Positions 55,721-64,000 of a stretch of 64,000 nucleotides of DNA are shown here, one piece after another (the first letter of the stretch is position 1; each line of letters opens with the position of its first letter). Origin of the DNA: Aspidapion aeneum (lineage: Eukaryota > Arthropoda > Insecta > Coleoptera > Brentidae). The stretch covers positions 186,001-250,000 of the forward strand of contig OY755045.1 in NCBI GenBank assembly GCA_963576565.1. Direction: 5' to 3'. The translations under genes and the position numbers were made by a program. The notes below the pieces were generated by a model. That model was not told where the DNA came from and did no database searches. It worked only from the letters and a program-made list of their open reading frames with translations.

Positions 55721-56892
55721 CATAACAAAAACATTTCATGTAAAAAAAAGCCAAGTACGCGAAAATGACATTCCGTAAAAAGAATTGAGATAAAAGTAAA
55801 GCCAAGTTCTCGAATACAAATTTCAAAATGAAAGGTTCTTACTAGTTTGGAAATGTTTTTTTAAACTTTGCTATTACAGCCAAACTTCTTTATGTTCAAT
55901 TTAGCCCTGTGCCCAAGAGTCATTTACAGCCGTAATAGCCAAGTTTAGAAAAATATTTCCAAACTAGTAAGAACATTTCATTTTGAAATTTGTATTGGAG
56001 AACTTGGCTTTACTTTTATCTTAATTCTTTTTACGGAATGCCATTTTCGCGTACTTGGCTTTTTTTTACATGAATTGTTTTTGTTATGATTTCACTTCTT
56101 TTTTAAAGGAATTGGATAATATTTAATTTTTAAAGTAGTAAAATATGCGGAATATTGTTCAAAACTTTTGCAATGCCTTATCAGCCTTCCAAAGCTCAGG
56201 TCTCTAGCGTTTCTGAAAGTGCACGATGTTACTTTTACATAACTTTACATGTATAGGGGAGGGAAATAAATTAAAATTGTCGTGTTTTTTAATTTTGTCC
56301 TATAGTTTTATCATATTCAGCCTTAAAAAGTTCAGCTCTCTAGCGTTTCTGGAAGTGGGCAGTGTTACTTTTACATAACTTTACATTTATAGGGGAAGAA
56401 AGTAAATTAGAATTTTGGGGTGTTTTAATTTTTTCCTATAGTTTTATCATAGTTCCTATCAGTCTGCCAAAACTCAACTCTCTAGCATTTCTGGAAGTGG
56501 GCAATGCTACTTTTACATAACTTTAAATGTATAGGGAAGGGGAGTAAATTAAAATTTTGGGGTTTTTTCCAGGAGTTTGGTCATAATTTCTATCAGTCTG
56601 CCAAATTTCAGCTTTGTAGCATGTCTGGAAGTACAATAGAATATTGATGATCTATACATGAGTGAGTGGCAATTTCGACGTTTTTTGAAATTTCGTAACT
56701 ACTTTACTACTTTATGGAATTCCATGAAACTTGGAGGGGTTGTTAACTCCATGAAGATCTACGACTGTGCAAAGTTTGAGATTCGTAGCTCATTCCGAAG
56801 TAGAGTTTTAGGTAGGTCAAATATCGGCTGAAATGTTTCAAGAAAAGATGGTTACGGCGCGCGAAATTGGCGAAGCACTGCCGTGCCCTCAG
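55721..56892 (-). repeat. Dispersed repeat R3, copy 3, with an inverted end duplication
   Basis: Reverse orientation copy ending 'ggcacggcagtgccctcag'. Its 'ttcgcgtacttggc' end occurs twice in inverted orientation (55721-55883 and 55937-56096), giving a ~155-bp stem. Comparison with the second hAT copy (60320-60345), which lacks this insertion, shows the empty site between 'tatgcaat' and 'atttctg'. Confidence 0.8.
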
Positions 56893-57470
56893 ATTTCTGT
56901 CCCCCCAATTTATAACGTCAGCAGCTGCCACTGCCCTTTTCCAGGAATATATTTGTCGTTTTTCGGATGTTTTGCCCTTCGAAGCTAATAAATTAGGGGT
57001 TCAATCATTTCAGGGGCTCTTTCCGCTTAATCATTGTATATAAATATTGTTGTCGATATTTTGAGGTTTTTGAGGTCTTCGATCTCTCCCTGCCTAATGG
57101 GCTTTTTATGACTTATGAATACTTGAATGCTAAATGTTTGAATGGATAATATTTATTCTTAGTCGCAAAAAAGCTTTACTTTGAAAATAAGTCACAAATT
57201 TAGCATATTTTATTGTTTTAATTATCTAACAAACTACCAATACTTTAAAAATATATTTAATCAAAATAGAGTGTCAGTAATGAAATTTGGCACGCATATC
57301 GTCCTTTAAGTAAAGGTTTTTTTGCTGTTATAAAAAAATACATGTTTGTGGCTTTTAGAGGGGGGCATAAGGGGGCAAACTGTATTTTTAATTATCCCTT
57401 ATATCTTCTACAAACACATGTAGGTACTTTGGCGCCCAGATCGCTTTGCTCCGTGTTTGTCTTGTTCATC

Positions 57471-57625
57471 CAGGGCCGTACCCAGACAAAATATCGGGGG
57501 GGTCAAAAGTTTCAAATAAAATTTTATAAAATTTGTGTTTTGAGCAATCAAAAAAAAAATATTTTATGAATCATTTTGAGGTGGGGAGGGGATGATCATC
57601 CTTGGTCCCACTGGGTACGGCCTTG
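57471..57625. mobile_element. hAT-like MITE
   Basis: cagggccgtacccag and ctgggtacggccttg are inverted repeats (13 of 15). Flanks tgttcatc / tattcatt may be a decayed 8-bp duplication. Confidence 0.75.
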
Positions 57626-57980
57626 TATTCATTAGTCTCACAGACCGTATATTACTCGAGGATCAATAGTGATTTACATTTTCAAGTAAAAGTATTTTAT
57701 ATCGTATTATTTTTGCAATTTGAATTTTTAATGTCCAATTTTGATGTTTACAAAATAAAATTTTGAAACAGATGGTTACCGTGTTGGTGGTTACACCGAT
57801 CAAAAATTTACTGCGTAAGATCATTTGCATCCCATTTGGTCGGAGCGAATTGTGTAAAATCAAAGCCAAAATATTAAAATTCAACGGTTTTCAAATTATT
57901 AGAATCCTATTTTCCTTGAATTAGACATTATAAAAATAGAAACAAAATTTCGGACTTCCATTGTCTTTATTTATTTTAAA

Positions 57981-58024
57981 TACGACGTTTCGGTTAGTAA
58001 GTATCTCTAACCGTTTTTAAGTGT
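57981..58024 (-). ncRNA. Hammerhead-like fold remnant (PLE family B, copy 2)
   Basis: Stem II GGUUAG/CUAACC and GAAACGUC are intact; the core has decayed to UUAAAAA (58014-58020), and stem I ACAC now faces GUAU. U3 and A8 are kept. Likely inactive. Confidence 0.5.
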
Positions 58025-58135
58025 AAATTAAACAATCTAGTCTATAGGCTACTACTTATACTACTCGATGTGCAGTCAGGTGTGATGGCCCGTCCCCTTT
58101 TTTAATCCTAAGACGCCTGTTTTGACTGAAAAACT

Positions 58136-58850
58136 TCTTTATTATGCCTTATAAACGCAGCTTTAATAAACTTCCGTTTTGGCTAATGCGACTCCTTATG
58201 CAAAACTTTAGCTTCTGACCACTGAATCCTGTGATCATTTGACCATGCCTAATCTGCTAAACCGGATTTTTCAATATCCCCTAATTGGGTACTTTTTAGA
58301 TGTTTATTTACTCTAACCTGGAGAGGACGTTTCGTTTCACCTACATATGATTTACCACACTCACACGGGATTTGGTAAATACATTTCTTATTATTTGAGG
58401 GATTTTCTGGTTTTGTTTTAGTTACAAAACTCGTTATCGTATTTCCTGATAAAATTACTGTTTTTATATTATAGTGCTTGGCTATTCATCTTATGTTTTC
58501 TGAAATCCCTTGAACATATGGAATGTTAATAACAACCAACGGATTATTATTTTGAGAATTTGCTACATTTTGTTTGTTTTTAATTTTAGAGATCGTTGAG
58601 CTTTTTAATTTCTCGGAATAACGAGTCTGTTGTAAGTCTTTTTTAATGTTGTTAATTTTTGTGGTTAATTGTTCGTTATTACTACAAATATTTACGGCTC
58701 TTAAATACAAACTTCTTATAACTCCTTGTTTTGTAGCAATGATTAGACTTAAAATTTAGGTGCTGTCCCATGTGTGTAGGTTTCCTATATAATATATAAT
58801 TGTTTGAATGTTTCTGTCTAATTGTTTGACAAGAACGAAACGACGTGTTT
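58136..58850 (-). pseudogene. PLE RT tail and GIY-YIG region (family B), degraded
   Basis: The 5' part reads YRKPTHMGQHLNFKSNH, the conserved C-terminal end of the PLE reverse transcriptase (usually YRKPTHTGRYLNFNSNHP). A frameshift follows into QGVIRSLYLRAVNICSNN, then IPYVQGISENIR, and stops inside the GIY-YIG region (for example at 58485). QIPCECGKSYVGETKR and related residues are still readable. Not functional. Confidence 0.82.
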
Positions 58851-59840
58851 AAAATAAATAAAGACAATGGAAGTCCGAATTTTTTTTTTTAACTTAATCA
58901 TTGTGCGATTTTCAAACAAATAGACATTATAACTTAAATTATTTTAGTAAAACGCCAATGCACCTGACAAGGAAATATCATTAAACCAAAAAATGTGAGT
59001 TTCACTATTCATAAATCTTAATTACATAAAACAAGGTATAATTAATGTATAACAATTGATAAAATCAAAGAAATAAATAAAATTGTAAAACTAAAAAAAA
59101 AACAAAAAAAAAGTTTTACTAGTTTCATTGACTTTGATGGGTTTGTTGTGTCTCTATGCCAGGCGGTAATCTACGAGAATGGAAAAAGGGGAAATTTTCC
59201 CCCTCCCCCAATTCTCAAATTATATACACAAAATACACCTCCTGGTCTCTATGAAAAATAGTTTGATGCAATATTTATTATAATAAAAATTGACATTAAT
59301 AAATGGGAATTAAAAAAAATGTGAATACACCTTTTTGAAAATGGAATTAAAACGGTTTTAAATAATTGTAGTGAAGTGAAGTCGCAGTCAGTCGTCGCAA
59401 ATTCATTGTTGGCGATCAACGCCGTGTCGCTAATTATTTCTGGAATCTGTGGCAGCAAAGGGAAAATGGGGAGCTTTCCGAATTCTCCCCTTTGTGTTTT
59501 GTTTTAAATGTCTATTTCAAAGCGATTCTCGCAAATTCCGAATTTATCGTTTAAATAAAATCTAGGCTATGGATAGGTCACAATACAGGGTCGTATTAAA
59601 TAACATAGTAATAAAAAAACCAAAATGCGTTTTTTTTTTGTATCAATTCTACGAGTGAACGACAGCGAACCAAGGAAACTAAGTCCATGGCGGGACGAAA
59701 ACGTCCACCGGTCTATAAGGTAGAAAGACTTATCGTCACAGTTCAACCAGACCATGCTATCAGCGTCTCCACGGTTTCGGTTCCGGAACCGAAAACAATG
59801 AGTTAAGCAAGTATAAAAGGCAACTTCATAGGGGTATAGT

Positions 59841-59892
59841 CAACCACGGACACCGGTGTTTCGGAAAAAGGCATTTCCATCCTCAGTGTGGC
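59841..59892 (-). ncRNA. Hammerhead ribozyme-like motif (third PLE-type sequence)
   Basis: Minus strand: stem I GCCAC(A)/(C)GUGGU, core CUGAGGA (59880-59886), an extra U, stem II GGAAA/UUUCC with a six-base loop, GAAA, then CACCGGUG and UC. Stem III is the 10-base perfect palindrome ACACCGGUGU with no loop, again implying a dimeric form. The base pair next to the cleavage site is A-C. The flank resembles PLE terminal sequence but no coding part is attached. Confidence 0.6.
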
Positions 59893-60035
59893 TTGCCTGA
59901 CACAAAGTAGAACAAACTGACTACAAGATACAAGGTAAATCAAAAAGAATGGAAATGTGTGTTTCAAGCACTTTATGGAAAAGTTAAAGACACAAAGTAA
60001 GTGCTACTTATTTAAATAGCCACGTAGAATTTTCT

Positions 60036-60239
60036 ATGCTAGGCAAGATTGATATTAGGTGCCAATTGAATAGTGCCTATAGGCAAAACATTACCGAACA
60101 TAATGAAAATGTGGCAAAAAATAGACATATACTTAGTAGGTTAATAGATTGTTTAAAATTATGTGGGATTTTTGAGGTTGCTCTACGGGGCCATAAAAAA
60201 GAAAGGCGAATGGACTTTATCTATAAACGAATAAACTAA
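60036..60239 (+). pseudogene. hAT-type transposase fragment
   Basis: A 67-codon ORF: CQLNSAYRQNITEHNENV, KNRHILSRLIDCLKLCG, FEVALRGHKKE. The HN/NR..LSRLID and ALRGH motifs are typical of the N-terminal half of ZMYM/TTF-type hAT transposases. The GHDESE..NPG continuation, still visible in copy 1, is deleted here, and the frame ends at 60239. A likely short intron precedes it: gtaagtgcta (about 59999) to tatgctag (60046); the ATG used by the ORF overlaps that acceptor and is probably not a true start. Confidence 0.72.
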
Positions 60240-60799
60240 AAACTACACCAAGTAGCTGCTTGTTTGGAAAACACTAAAATAAAATTCCTTCGGTAAGTTT
60301 TTTTATCTCATTTTTCATGCAATTTAAATTTCTGACCCTCCCCTCCAATTTATAACGTCACCGCCTCTGCTAGAGAGGAGATTTTTGACAAATCTTTAGC
60401 ACCCTGTAACTCAATGCTAAATTTAAATTAAAAATCATAAAATTTAAATACAAAAAACTACAAACAAACATATTTTAAATGTAACAGACAAACCCAAATT
60501 TATACGAAAATGTAATTTTGCATGCTGGGCGCGCGTGTATCACACCCAGCTTCGTTCACAGTTACATGTAGCTGTGTGTAGCTGTTTCACCGTAAAATTA
60601 TGTAATTTGTATGCGAAAAAGTTGAAATTATTTCGAGTAGGTGCATTTGAAAAACAGATTTTCGTTATATCTTTTTTAAATACTAAATGGTTCATCTGTG
60701 AAAAGATTTATGTTCAACCCAATGAGTTTTATAAGCCGTGAGACAAAATAATATGGACTTATTGCAATAAAGTATAAAGCCAGGCAGTAATAGTGTCGG

Positions 60800-61756
60800 T
60801 AAGGTAGTAAGGCAAAAGTTAAAATAAAAGCAAAACTAACCAAAAGCTTTCAAGTAAATAAAGGTCTTAAACAAGGTTGCTGTATCTCGCCTACGCTTTT
60901 CAAGATATACTTGGAACAAGTCCTTAAAGTATGGAAGAGAAAATTCCAAAACATGGGAATTCCGTTGGACGAAACCACCTTGTAAACTTTATGTTTCGCC
61001 GATGATTAGATAGAAGTGGCTCAGGATTATGACGACCTCGAATATATGACACGAAAACTAATAGAAGAGTACAATAAGTGGGGACTAGAAGTTAATCTCA
61101 ATAAGACAGAGTATATGTGTATCGGTGGAATGAAACAGGATCTAATCTTAAATACCGGACAGCGAATTCAGTCATGTGATGAGTATAAATACTTAGGTCG
61201 AAAAATTACAGCTGACGGAACACTACACAAAGCTATAAAAGATCGAAACGTACAAGGAAGAAAAGCAATAACTTTATTAAATGGAATAATTTGGGACCAA
61301 AGTATATCAAAACATAGCAAAAAGCTTATATATAACACCATTGTAAAAAGTATTATTACATACGGCTCAGAAGTATGGCCAATCAAGGATAGAACAGAAA
61401 AAATGCTTTCCACTACGGAGATGGACTATTGGAGAAGAGCAGCAGGGAAATTAAAAAGAGAAAGAGTTACAAATCAAAGAATAAGAGAAATTATGACAGT
61501 GGGTGAACGTACTTTAGTGGATGATATAAGAACAAAACAACTGGTGTGGTACGGACATGTATAAAGAATGAATGATGAAAGACTACCTAAACAAATACTA
61601 CAATGGAAACCAACTGGCCGAAGAAAACGAGGACGGCCAAGGAGAAGCTGGAGAGAAGGAATAGACAATGAAATAAGAATAAGAGGCCTAGATGATGAAT
61701 TATGGGCAAACAGAAACGAGTGGAGATTGGGTATCGGAAGACGTAGAACGTTGTGA
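60800..61756 (+). pseudogene. RTE-like RT C-terminal half, interrupted by stops
   Basis: Encodes KGLKQGCCISPTLFKIYLEQ, a stop in TTL(Y)TLCF, FADD followed by a stop (Q to stop), then an open stretch 61016-61564 (YDDLEYMTRKLIEEYNKWG, NLNKTEYMCIGG, YGSEVWPIKDRTEKML, VGERTLVDDIRTKQLVWYGH), a CAA-to-TAA stop before RMNDERLPKQ, and finally RGLDDELWANRNEWRLGIG to the natural stop at 61756. This copy keeps the intact family C-terminus. Confidence 0.92.
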
Positions 61757-61780
61757 AACCGATAAATATATATAATATAT
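60800..61780 (+). mobile_element. RTE-like retrotransposon inserted in a MITE
   Basis: 5'-truncated within the KAKVKIKAKL region. Flanked by the 14-bp duplication agtaatagtgtcgg (60786-60799 and 61781-61794), part of the MITE sequence. Ends 'ccgataaatatatat'. Confidence 0.93.
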
Positions 61781-61985
61781 AGTAATAGTGTCGGGCACTA
61801 TTCTGACAGTTTGCTATTGAAAACTGACAGTTGATTCTTTAAAATTGACATCCAAAGTCACTATTAATTCCGGCTCTTATAATACACAAAGGCCTAGTTT
61901 TGAAAGAAGACAGCTGTTCTTGTAATGCGAAACTGTCAGGATAGTGCCCGGCATAATTACTGCCTGGCTTTATTGCAATAAGTCC

Positions 61986-62239
61986 CTAATAACATAATAT
62001 CAATTTTGACAGTGTGTGAAAATAATAAGTTTTAAAAAATTATTTGTTTTTTGTAAGGCATATTAATAGAATGTGTCAATTGTGTCTTAGAAAAAGGAAT
62101 ACCAGTTGGATAATAAGTTATAGTTCACAATACACCGTTGAATTTTTTGTGATAATAAACAGGCTGAATTTCCTTAAATAGCTTAGTTTTTGTAAGACGT
62201 TCAATCTTTTCTTCTGGGAAAATTTTTAAAAGTGAAATA
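61986..62239. repeat. Spacer with third copy of the 27.9-kb dispersed repeat
   Basis: 62115-62180 is a diverged copy of the repeat at 27936-28165. The remainder has no recognised feature. Confidence 0.5.
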
Positions 62240-63308
62240 CAGGGTGATCGGCACATGAACCGTCAAAATTTTTTGGGATATTCTTGGGGTTATTTGCTAC
62301 CTTTTCAACCTTGAAACTTGGGTCCTTAGAGTCACGGCTGAAGAGATATGAATTTTTTAATTTTTTTTCTCAAATTACCCAAAATCCCACCCTTAAACTC
62401 TCGTAAGCTTTTTATTAATTTCTGGAAAAGCACCATTTTTTTAAAATAATTCTGTAATCTTATGCTACTTCAACTAATTAATAGATTTGTTAAAATTTAT
62501 GTACCAATTAATGTACTTATTATTAAAGAACATTAGTGATTTTGTGAAAGAAAAATTTCAAAATTAAAAATTAAAAAAGTATCGACACTTGAGAACTTCA
62601 TTTTCTTTTAAAAACTTCTCTAGTTGATTACCTTTCTAACGGTATGCTACACTTAGTGAGACGGGCAATAATCGTTCGGACTTGATAAGAAAAACAATTT
62701 GATGTTTATGATCGTTTCGAACAAAATTTATAAATAAAGAACACAATACATTATTGTTAAAAGTTTAACTTTTGTTTAATTAGGTAAACGATCATAAATA
62801 TCAAATTGTTTTTCTTACCAATTCCGAACGAGTCTCGCCCTTCTGACAGAATATCCGTATTTTAAACCAGAAATGTTTTTTTAATCAATGTGAGCATACC
62901 GTTAGAAAGGTAATCAACTAAAGAAGTTTTTAAAAGGAAATAACGTTCTCAATTGTCGATACTTTTTTTGATTTTTAATTTTAAAATTGATTTTCTTTCA
63001 CAAAATCACTAATGTTCTTCAATAAAAAACCTTGTATGTCCTTTTGGTACATCAATTTTAACAAATTTATTAATTAGTTGAAGAAGCATAAGATTACAGA
63101 ATTATAAAAAAAATGCTGCTTTTCCAGACATTAATAAAAAGCTTACGAGGGTTTAAAGGTGGAATTTTGGATAATTTGAGAATTTTTTTTTTAAATTCAT
63201 ATCTCTTTAGCCGTGACTCTTAGGACCCAAGTTCCAAGGTTGAAAAGGTAGCAAATGACCCCAACAATGTTCCAAAAAATTTTGACGGTTCATGTGCCGA
63301 ACACCCTG
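62240..63308. mobile_element. 1.07-kb palindromic element with TA flanks
   Basis: Ends cagggtgatcggcacatgaa and ttcatgtgccgaacaccctg are inverted, and TA occurs on both sides (62238-62239, 63309-63310). Arms of ~510 bp (62240-62750 and 62780-63308) remain paired nearly throughout: 'gtagcaaat', 'cttgggtcc', 'gccgtgactc', 'aaaagcttacga', 'tagaaaggtaatcaact', 'gataaatatcaaattg'-like segments. The right arm has ~60 extra bases near 62845-62895. No ORF. TA target suggests a Tc1/mariner-type long-arm MITE. Confidence 0.88.
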
Positions 63309-63424
63309 TATTTATTAAGTATAACAATAAAGTGTTTAGTTGTCCCCTACCCCAAAAATGTCAAAATAACGAGATAAAAATATGACATTAAAGAATTAGA
63401 GATTAACTGACAAAAAATCTTATT

Positions 63425-64000
63425 TTGAGATAACGCCGAAAATGTGTTATTTGGGTGTATTTTGATAACTTTTTGTAACTCATAGTTTTACACCTATACA
63501 ATGTATATCTATATTTTAAACTATGTATTGATTTTTTTTGTTTGTTTTTATTCAAAAATGTTTACCATATTTTCATACGTAATCCGTATCTATACATGTA
63601 CTTTGAATTTCCGCGTATATTTTTCTGCCTGGGGAAAATCTAATCTACCTAAAAACCCGAAAGCACAACAACTTTAAACCCCACTGATACTATCCGGAAC
63701 CAGACATCTTTTATTTGCATCTCTCCGTTGTTGCCCTCTTTTTTTTTTCACCACAACAACAAACAAGGTTGCGTCCGGTTTTAACTCCGGCTATACTGTA
63801 ACTGATTAGATTTTGGTCAAAATTCATCAATGCTAATGACAGTCTTTTGACAGTTAAACAATTTTTAAAACGTAGTTGGGCACATTTTTCTCAAAAAGTT
63901 GTGTTATAACCAAAAACTTCGTAGGAGGTTTCGTTTTGGAGATATTTACAAAAAACTGTTTTCAAGGTTGATACAGAATGAAGTTTACAATGGGCTAGTA
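63425..64000. repeat. Partial relative of the 34885-35840 palindrome
   Basis: 63430-63470 ('gataacgccgaaaatgtgtt') matches 34893-34935, and 63880-63960 ('ttcgtaggaggtttcgtttt') is the inverted equivalent of 35035-35085. The window ends before the element does. Confidence 0.6.

Larger units (their letters stand above)
54252..56933 (+). mobile_element. hAT-like element (2.7 kb) with nested insertions
   Basis: Left end cagtggcgtctctta; right end 'cagcagctgccactg' gives cagtggcagctgctg on the other strand. Flanking 8-mers cccgtttc (54244-54251) and cccttttc (56934-56941) match at 7 of 8. Inside: a GC-richer stretch (54430-54650), a transposase remnant (54985-55190), a palindromic MITE (55282-55604) and an R3 copy (55721-56892). 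The right 40 bp ('ccaatttataacgtca') match the right end of the second copy at 60369. Confidence 0.7.
57934..58920 (-). mobile_element. Penelope-like element, family B, copy 2
   Basis: Bounded by the 12-bp duplication tagacattataa (57922-57933 and 58921-58932). It again has inverted ends (about 57950-57990 and 58840-58880). Here the longer version of the terminal sequence ('aatcattgtgcga' ... 'tttcaaacaaa') is at the right end, while in copy 1 it is at the left. It retains slightly more coding sequence than copy 1. Confidence 0.85.
59160..60369 (+). mobile_element. hAT-like element, second copy
   Basis: From the transposase remnant to the right end (59960-60369) it matches the copy at 54252-56933 without the nested insertions. 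The right end 'cgtcaccgcctctg' resembles the other copy's; a possible left end 'caggcggtaatct' lies at 59160. No matching 8-bp duplication was found (ctctatgc / ctagagag), so the left boundary is uncertain. Confidence 0.5.
60755..61985. mobile_element. MITE family M1, copy 2, interrupted by an RTE element
   Basis: Ends ggacttattgcaataaag and its reverse complement. Centre segments match 45751-46012. The RTE copy 60800-61780 sits inside the left inverted repeat. Without it the MITE is about 236 bp. Confidence 0.85.

Overview
The window reads as repeat-dense, AT-rich eukaryotic DNA, most likely from an insect or another arthropod. The evidence is its mobile-element mix: mariner, pogo/Tigger, hAT-like and P-like DNA transposons, Penelope-like elements (PLEs) with GIY-YIG endonucleases, RTE-like and other non-LTR retrotransposons, and an LTR/primer-binding-site fragment. 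The species or order cannot be fixed from sequence alone. No convincing host protein-coding gene, tRNA or rRNA was found. The only non-transposon coding candidate is a 51-codon ORF with a signal-peptide-like start at 46531-46686. The window looks like heterochromatic or gene-poor sequence.

Layout. 1-8962: a ~169-bp satellite array (222-8923, about 51 copies) ending 13 bp before a perfect pogo/Tigger terminal inverted repeat. 8965-14497: a lone LTR plus tRNA-Lys-type primer-binding site (10978-11174), small MITEs, and three tandem ~530-bp repeats. 14498-18895: a Tigger fragment holding a PLE, then an RTE copy next to a second PLE; both PLEs carry hammerhead-ribozyme-like folds. 20207-21658: a defective P-element-like transposon. 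25188-27240: a 491-bp tandem repeat. 28150-30745: PLE end, TTGA microsatellite inside a duplication, non-LTR fragment and RTE copy. 32040-33395: a 40-bp minisatellite split by an RNase H-encoding LINE. 33413-37575: hAT-like MITEs (one with a Tigger MITE inside), a large palindrome and a dead mariner. 38279-39705: the longest RTE open frame. 40753-46013: fold-back elements and MITEs. 47455-50467: a broken RTE and simple repeats. 52267-61985: a 2.7-kb hAT-like element with two further insertions, a second PLE-B copy, a second hAT copy with a third hammerhead-like motif, and an RTE inside a MITE. 62240-63308: a 1.07-kb palindrome with TA flanks.

How the parts relate. Nearly everything is nested transposition. 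Several insertions can be ordered from target-site duplications: PLE into Tigger (9 bp), LINE into minisatellite (13 bp), RTE into MITE (14 bp), Tigger into hAT MITE (TA), PLE-B at two sites (12 bp each), and MITEs with 8-bp duplications. All transposase and reverse-transcriptase copies seen are truncated, frameshifted or interrupted by stops, so none can move by its own product. The most interesting signal is the set of hammerhead-like RNA folds in three PLE-type sequences. In one family the conserved core pair C3-G8 is replaced by U3-A8 in every copy.
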